Assembly: GCA_023389315.1 (NCBI GenBank)
Contig: JAEWEQ010000045.1
Location: 1-10,461, forward strand
DNA length: 10,461 nt
Origin: Actinomycetes bacterium
Lineage (GTDB): Bacteria; Actinomycetota; Actinomycetes; Actinomycetales; Actinomycetaceae
Direction of reading: 5' to 3'
In this document: in pieces, positions 6,362 through 10,461 of the stretch
Layout of the letters: each line of letters begins with the position of its first letter
Position numbering within the stretch: position 1 is the first letter of the stretch
The notes under the pieces: model-generated
Seen by the model: the letters and a program-made list of their open reading frames with translations, nothing else
What the model was told of the DNA's origin: nothing
Databases searched by the model: none
Program-made: the position numbers and the translations under genes

Positions 6362-8719
6362 TCAAACTGCACCCATCGCAAAGAACCCCGCCAACAAGCC
6401 CGCACAAACTACCGCCACTGTCACACGCGCCCACTTCCACGGGAGCGCGGCTCCAACTAGGGAGCGGGCCCCCTGGCTCAGTTGCCACCCGCCGGGGCCC
6501 ACGCGCATAACGAGCGCCGCGAACGCCACGCTCGCCCACGCTGCCAGCAAGAAAACCGCCGCCGACATGTTGACGCTTCCGTACAGTTCCGGCCAAGACT
6601 TCACCACCCCAACACCCTGGCGCGCCAGGAGTATATCCAACCACGGATTGGGGGTGATATTGCCTGACAGGTTCACCTGCACCAGTGACCAGGCTCCTAA
6701 CGTCACTAAGGTGGCGGCGCCGAGGCTGACGGTGAGCGCCAAGGCCGCTTGCAGCAGGGCAGGTAGAAATCGGGCAGCACTGAGGAGGTTGTCGGTGCCG
6801 CGGGGGCCGCCGTGCGCCATTCGGCGAAGTTCTCGCCATTGGCGCGCATAACCCCACGCCATGGCGACGAGGGCGAGGGCGGCGAAAATAATGGCACCAT
6901 ACGTTCCCATGACGAGGGGCAGGACACATAAGGCGGCCGCCAGTGCCAGCGTCACTACGGTGGCGCCGTGGACGGGTTGGAAGTAGTAGGGTTGGGCAGG
7001 CTGGTAAGTGGGGTCGGCCGGATAGTAATCACTTCCCGGGTAGGTGCCGGGCGCCGGGTAGGTCGAGTCGCCGCCGTAGGCAGGGTCGTACGGGGCCCCA
7101 CGGCTCGGAGCATAGGCAACCCCATCCCCCGCGCCGTATGCCGGGAGCGCGGGGTAAGTAGCGGTTTCGTCCACATATTCTGGAGCGGACTGCGTTGGAT
7201 AGCCCTGGACTACCGTCTCATCATAGTTGTCCCAAATTGGTCCGTTACCTTGGGGAATTTGCCGAGTACGGTCGCTTACTTCCAAGCGAGTGGTGCGGTC
7301 CGCCTCTGGCGGGCCTTGCGGTAAGTAGCTGGTTCCTTCTTCGTCGCCGCGCGAGCTGGCAGTGGGTAAGTACGCGGTGGAGTCTTCAAAGTCACTGGCG
7401 GGGTGCGGCTCGGCACCATCGAGTGCGGTTGCCCTGTCGGAGTTGGCGGGTCGGTTCGCGCCGCGCGGGGTGCTTGCTGGCGAGGTGCTTATTTGCGGGG
7501 TGTTTGTTGGCGGGGTGCCGCCGCTGGCTGCGCCCGCCGCCCCTGCCGCAGCTCCTACCGCTGGAGGCAAAGCACCTGCTGCGCTAGAACCCGCCGCTCC
7601 CGGAGTTGGTGTCAGGCCACCTGCTGCACTAGAACCCGCCGCTCGATTCGCAGCTCCTGCCGCCGGAATCAAACCCGCCGCACCTGCCGCAACTGTTCCA
7701 CTGGCACGGGCTTGAGCGCCCGCGCCAGACGCGCCACCGCTACTAGCCAAGCTCCCCGGGCCGGTGAGCAAAGTCGTGCGGTCTTCTCCATGCGGCGCAC
7801 TCACGCGGCTACCGCACTGACCGTCCTCGTCCGCCGCACCCGAATGACTATCCGCCCCCGCCCATGCTCGGGTCGCATCATCGTCGAAGCCGTCATCCTG
7901 GTAGGGAAATTCGAGAGCATCGAGCACTTCCTCCGCGGTGGGACGACTCTCCCGCGGCCCAAGCGCTGCCCGCAGCTGCCGCGCCAAAGTAGGTGGCAGC
8001 CCCACCACGTCGGGCTGGTTAAGATGCTGGCGGGTCACCACGGCGTTGAGACTCCCAGTGCCAAACGGAGGACGCCCAGTGATCATCGTCAGCACAATGC
8101 CTGCCCACGCCCACCAATCGGACTCCGCGTCGGGACTGGATCCAGCCAAAACTTCGGTCTCAACCCAGCCCGGCGTACCCGAAACCAAACCGGTGGAAGT
8201 GAGGCGTTCGTCCTCGTCAAACTGGGCGATACCAAAGTCGATCAGCACCGGTCCAGAAGGGCCCAAAATAATATTGGACGGCTTTAGATCGCGGTGGATG
8301 ACGCCGGCGGCGTGCACCCGACGCAGGGTTTCGTAAAGCGCGGCAGCAGTCTTAACCGCCACGTCGTAGGCCAGTGGTCCGCGGGTGGCAATATGCTCGC
8401 GCAGACTTATTCCATCCACGAGTTCGGTCACCACGAAAGCCACGGGACCGTCAGTTTCTAAATCCACCACTCGGGCGACCCCCAAGTCGCGAATGCGGTT
8501 CACCGTGTTGGCTTCCCTTTGCAGGCGATCGCGGGCGCTGGGGTCGGCAGCGATGCCGGGATGGATGATTTTGAGGGCGAAGAGGTTGCCGCCCTCGTCG
8601 GTGGCTTCCCAGACCACGCCGGCACCGCCGCGCCCAAGTTGGCGGCGCAGCACATACCCACCCACCCAGTCACCGGGGTGGAAAGCCTGGTTGAAACTCA
8701 CCTTATTAAGGGTACCCAA
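6362..8719 (-). CDS. Membrane Ser/Thr protein kinase with long Thr-motif linker
   Basis: The 785-codon gene encodes a Hanks-type kinase at the N-terminus (about 20-270). It has the Gly loop GRGGAG (29-34), catalytic Lys in FALKI (50), HRDLKPSN (142-149), DFG (161-163), an activation loop with Thr174 and Thr176, and DWWAWA (201-206). The usual APE motif reads as ETE. After it comes a low-complexity linker (about 275-585): Ala/Gly/Ser-rich at 320-400, Tyr/Pro-rich at 505-580, with about ten acidic-x-Thr motifs such as EDRTTLL, DETVV and DETATY. About five membrane segments follow (586-605, 606-625, 651-682, 719-740, 766-783). No PASTA or other extracellular sensor domain is seen, unlike PknB. 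The start is unsure: TTG 8719 and GTG 8701 both lack a good RBS. The DsbA-like gene follows in the same operon. Confidence 0.9.
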   Translation of the reverse strand: MGTLNKVSFNQAFHPGDWVGGYVLRRQLGRGGAGVVWEATDEGGNLFALKIIHPGIAADPSARDRLQREANTVNRIRDLGVARVVDLETDGPVAFVVTELVDGISLREHIATRGPLAYDVAVKTAAALYETLRRVHAAGVIHRDLKPSNIILGPSGPVLIDFGIAQFDEDERLTSTGLVSGTPGWVETEVLAGSSPDAESDWWAWAGIVLTMITGRPPFGTGSLNAVVTRQHLNQPDVVGLPPTLARQLRAALGPRESRPTAEEVLDALEFPYQDDGFDDDATRAWAGADSHSGAADEDGQCGSRVSAPHGEDRTTLLTGPGSLASSGGASGAGAQARASGTVAAGAAGLIPAAGAANRAAGSSAAGGLTPTPGAAGSSAAGALPPAVGAAAGAAGAASGGTPPTNTPQISTSPASTPRGANRPANSDRATALDGAEPHPASDFEDSTAYLPTASSRGDEEGTSYLPQGPPEADRTTRLEVSDRTRQIPQGNGPIWDNYDETVVQGYPTQSAPEYVDETATYPALPAYGAGDGVAYAPSRGAPYDPAYGGDSTYPAPGTYPGSDYYPADPTYQPAQPYYFQPVHGATVVTLALAAALCVLPLVMGTYGAIIFAALALVAMAWGYARQWRELRRMAHGGPRGTDNLLSAARFLPALLQAALALTVSLGAATLVTLGAWSLVQVNLSGNITPNPWLDILLARQGVGVVKSWPELYGSVNMSAAVFLLAAWASVAFAALVMRVGPGGWQLSQGARSLVGAALPWKWARVTVAVVCAGLLAGFFAMGAV
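7573..7644. repeat. 45-bp-period direct repeat inside the kinase linker
   Basis: A 27-bp sequence at 7573-7599 recurs at 7618-7644 with one mismatch (period 45 bp, 15 codons). On the minus strand it encodes the repeated AAGSSAAG part of the Ala-rich linker. It probably arose by tandem duplication and may vary in length between strains. Confidence 0.65.
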
Positions 8720-8820
8720 GTGCAGCGATCGAATGGATTAGGCCTGGCCGAGGGGCGCGCTGGCAGGACAGCCTGGAGCACGCACATCGTTTGGTAGGTA
8801 TTTCAGATGCGCTTAACACT

Positions 8821-8840
8821 CTTGCACATCTGTGCACAAG
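8821..8840. promoter_or_regulatory. Palindromic site in the divergent kinase/ugpC intergenic region
   Basis: CTTGCACATCTGTGCACAAG has inverted arms CTTGCACA and TGTG(CA)CAAG around TC, with a two-base bulge. It lies about 50 bp upstream of the -10-like box for the ABC ATPase gene, so a transcription-factor operator is plausible. The regulator is unknown. No other gene is seen in the gap 8720-9005. Confidence 0.35.
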
Positions 8841-8885
8841 TGAGGCCAAACGTCGACCAACAGGAGGTCGGATTTTGAAGACCGC

Positions 8886-8894
8886 TGTGATAAT
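8886..8894 (+). promoter_or_regulatory. Candidate extended -10 promoter for the ABC ATPase gene
   Basis: TGTGATAAT is an extended -10 (TGn plus GATAAT). No good -35 is seen at 16-18 bp spacing, as is common for extended -10 promoters. It would give a leader of about 105 nt. Confidence 0.35.
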
Positions 8895-8934
8895 CTCAGT
8901 AGTGGCGTCAGCTTCAAGGACTGAAACTTACGCT

Positions 8935-8956
8935 GTGTCAGCGAAGACACTGACAC
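8935..8956 (+). promoter_or_regulatory. Perfect inverted repeat in the 5' leader of the ABC ATPase gene
   Basis: GTGTCAG (8935-8941) and CTGACAC (8950-8956) are perfect complements with an 8-nt spacer. The site is 49 bp before the start codon, so it may be a repressor operator or a leader hairpin. No T-run follows, so it is not a terminator. Confidence 0.4.
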
Positions 8957-9005
8957 CTCTCACTACGGATCGTTCGGCACGTACCTGCCGATGGAGGAAA
9001 GAAAT

Positions 9006-10142
9006 ATGGCAACCGTAACTTTTGACGGCGCAACCCGCATTTACCCGGGCGCAACCACCCCCGCGGTCGACAACCTGAACCTGGAGATCGCAGACGGCGA
9101 ATTCCTGGTACTCGTAGGCCCCTCCGGTTGTGGTAAGTCCACCTCGCTGCGCATGCTCGCTGGCCTTGAAGACGTAAACGTCGGCCGCATCTTCATTGGC
9201 GACAAGGACGTCACCGACGTGCAGCCGAAGAACCGCGACATCGCCATGGTGTTCCAGAACTACGCCCTCTACCCGCACATGACGGTGCGCGACAACATGG
9301 GCTTCGCCCTAAAGATCGCCGGCACCCCCAAGGATGAAATCCGCAAGCGCGTAGAAGAAGCCGCACAAATCCTCGACCTCGTCCCCTACCTTGACCGCAA
9401 GCCGAAGGCTCTCTCCGGTGGTCAGCGTCAGCGTGTAGCCATGGGTCGTGCAATCGTGCGTAAGCCGCAGGTGTTCCTCATGGACGAACCCCTGTCGAAC
9501 CTGGACGCCAAGCTGCGTGTACAAACCCGCACCCAGATCGCCCAGCTGCAGCGCGAACTCGGTGTAACCACCGTTTACGTTACCCACGACCAGACCGAAG
9601 CTCTGACCATGGGTGACCGCATCGCCGTACTAAAGGACGGCATCCTGCAGCAGGTCGGCAGCCCGCGCGAAATGTACGACCGCCCGGCCAACGAGTTCGT
9701 AGCCGGCTTCATCGGCTCGCCCGCCATGAACCTGGGTACCTTCAAGGTCGGCAACGACGGCTTCGCCACCCTCGGACAGGCCCGCGTACGCGTATCCGAC
9801 GCCGCCCGCGCCGCCCTCACCCCGGAAGACAACGGTGAAATCGTCATCGGCTTCCGCCCCGAAGCTCTGGAACTGGTTCCCGAAGGCCCCGACACCATCC
9901 CGGTGGAAATCAACCTGGTTGAAGAACTCGGCTCCGACTCCTTCATGTACGGACGCTTAGTTGGTGGTGGCGACCTCGGCTCCGGCACCGACGCTAACCC
10001 GGACGATGAGGGCAGCGACCAAATCATCATCCGCACCGCGCCGCACACCGCGCCCCCGACCGGCTCCGTGGTGTACGTACGTATCAAAGAAGGTGGCCAG
10101 CACAACTTCTCCAAGGCCACCGGCAACCGCCTGCCTGACTGA
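9006..10142 (+). CDS. ugpC: Carbohydrate ABC importer ATP-binding protein (UgpC/MsiK/MsmX type)
   Basis: The 378-residue protein is a CUT1-type sugar importer ATPase. It has Walker A GPSGCGKST (38-46), Q-loop Gln84 in VFQNYALYPHMTV, signature LSGGQRQRVAMGRAIVR (136-152), Walker B VFLMDE (156-161), the D-loop SNLD and H-loop VTHDQTEA with His194. The C-terminal third is a TOBE/OB regulatory region with GFRPEAL and EELGSDSFMYGR, interrupted by an acidic Gly-rich loop (GSGTDANPDDEGSD). Start: ATG 9006 with GGAGG 8 bp upstream; an upstream ATG at 8991 overlaps that RBS. No permease or binding-protein gene is adjacent and a terminator follows at once. This fits a stand-alone ATPase shared by several sugar importers, as MsiK is in Streptomyces. 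The symbol is the usual label for the family; the substrate is not determined. Confidence 0.92.
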   Translation: MATVTFDGATRIYPGATTPAVDNLNLEIADGEFLVLVGPSGCGKSTSLRMLAGLEDVNVGRIFIGDKDVTDVQPKNRDIAMVFQNYALYPHMTVRDNMGFALKIAGTPKDEIRKRVEEAAQILDLVPYLDRKPKALSGGQRQRVAMGRAIVRKPQVFLMDEPLSNLDAKLRVQTRTQIAQLQRELGVTTVYVTHDQTEALTMGDRIAVLKDGILQQVGSPREMYDRPANEFVAGFIGSPAMNLGTFKVGNDGFATLGQARVRVSDAARAALTPEDNGEIVIGFRPEALELVPEGPDTIPVEINLVEELGSDSFMYGRLVGGGDLGSGTDANPDDEGSDQIIIRTAPHTAPPTGSVVYVRIKEGGQHNFSKATGNRLPD

Positions 10143-10177
10143 TCGTCAGCAACTAGCCAATCACGCTAGCTAGAGCG

Positions 10178-10221
10178 AAGGTTGGGGGCGAGGTTCACTG
10201 CGAGCCTCGCCCCAACCTTTT
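10178..10221 (+). terminator. Strong rho-independent terminator of the ABC ATPase gene
   Basis: AAGGTTGGGGGCGAGG (10178-10193) pairs with CCTCGCCCCAACCTT (10205-10219), with one bulged G in a stem of about 15 bp and an 11-nt loop. The stem runs into TTTT. It begins 35 bp after the stop codon. Confidence 0.88.
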
Positions 10222-10274
10222 GCATACCCGCAGCCAGGGTAAGCCCAGATACGGGACTAATACGACTGCCCTCC

Positions 10275-10306
10275 GCTACCTGTCGTGAGGTAGCCCGGGG
10301 GTTTTT
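10275..10306 (+). terminator. Second hairpin, possible backup terminator
   Basis: GCTACCT (10275-10281) and AGGTAGC (10288-10294) form a perfect 7-bp stem with a 6-nt loop. CCGGGGG and then TTTTT follow; the 7-nt gap before the T-run weakens it as a terminator. The same bases hold the stop codon of the possible minus-strand frame at the window edge. Confidence 0.4.
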
Positions 10307-10461
10307 GCTACTGGGAAATTAGCCGGCTCAGTCATGAGCGCGGCACTAGCGTATTTGCTAGCGGGGATTTCGCCCCGCCCAGTCATCCGGGCCACCCGGG
10401 TGCAATCACTACCGGGAAACTCGACCGGTTCAGCCACGAAAGAAGCCTGGACGTATTTGCT
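10276..10461 (-). CDS. Possible 3' end of a gene encoding 17-residue repeats (partial)
   Basis: On the minus strand the frame is open from the window edge to TAG 10278-10276, giving 61 residues. The first 51 are three 17-residue units starting SKYVQASF, SDCTRVAR and SKYASAAL; the first and third share EP-x-x-FP near the end. The last ten are AKTPGLPHDR. Several differences between units 1 and 3 are synonymous (GAA/GAG, TTT/TTC, CCC/CCA), which mildly supports coding. I recognise no family, and the stretch may instead be a non-coding repeat that is open by chance. The gene would converge on the ABC ATPase gene. Confidence 0.3.
   Translation of the reverse strand, partial: SKYVQASFVAEPVEFPGSDCTRVARMTGRGEIPASKYASAALMTEPANFPVAKTPGLPHDR
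10309..10461. repeat. Three diverged 51-bp tandem repeats at the right edge
   Basis: Units at 10309-10359, 10360-10410 and 10411-10461 align without gaps. The first and third both end CGTATTTGCT and share GGGAAA, CCGG and CAG blocks; the middle one is more diverged, keeping CAGTCAT and GGG. The array probably continues to the right. It is too diverged and has no spacers, so it is not a CRISPR. Confidence 0.6.

Noticed and set aside
6102..6929. 275-residue minus-strand frame
   Set aside because: Overlaps the 3' end of the kinase and the 5' end of the DsbA-like gene in another frame; Pro/Arg-rich without motifs.
7403..8287. 294-residue plus-strand frame, Arg/Cys-rich
   Set aside because: A GC-rich shadow of the kinase gene; composition and lack of an RBS argue against coding.
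9575..10126. 183-residue minus-strand frame
   Set aside because: Antisense of the ABC ATPase C-terminal domain; Ser/Pro-rich shadow.
10309..10461. CRISPR array
   Set aside because: The 51-bp units diverge throughout and there is no constant repeat with unique spacers; no cas genes nearby.

Overview
The window looks like chromosomal DNA of a fairly high-GC actinobacterium. An Actinomycetaceae-like host is my best guess, from the codon preference, the long membrane-anchored Ser/Thr kinase, the DsbA-like thiol oxidoreductase and the stand-alone MsiK/UgpC-type ATPase. The genus cannot be fixed from this sequence.

The left half (1 to about 5300) is a decayed mobile region. It holds the 3' end of an IS110-family transposase (2-124), three short GGTACC repeats that look like an IS21-type end (157-225), an MFS transporter cut off after three helices (258-569), an intact Abi/HEPN gene (697-1482) and the N-terminal part of an ISL3-family transposase (1563-1925). 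The likely ISL3 left end (1989) cuts into an HK97-type phage portal gene. A terminase large-subunit gene follows (3359-5067), broken by an in-frame amber codon and apparently by a one-base frameshift at its 3' end. Between portal and terminase, on the opposite strand, sits an intact 149-aa gene of unknown function with its own promoter-like sequence, strong RBS and strong terminator: a phage 'moron' layout, and the best novelty candidate here. The remnant stops beside the 3' end of a tRNA-Thr(TGT) gene (5304-5379), a typical phage attachment place.

The right half is ordinary host chromosome. On the minus strand, a 785-codon Ser/Thr kinase gene is followed 55 bp later by a membrane-anchored DsbA-like gene, probably one operon. 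The kinase has an N-terminal catalytic domain, a roughly 300-residue Ala/Pro/Tyr-rich linker carrying about ten acidic-x-Thr motifs, and about five membrane segments with no PASTA repeats. Divergently, a carbohydrate ABC importer ATPase (ugpC/msiK type, 9006-10142) has a 5' leader with palindromes and ends in a strong terminator. The right edge carries three 51-bp repeats that stay open on the minus strand and could be the 3' end of a repeat protein gene running out of the window.
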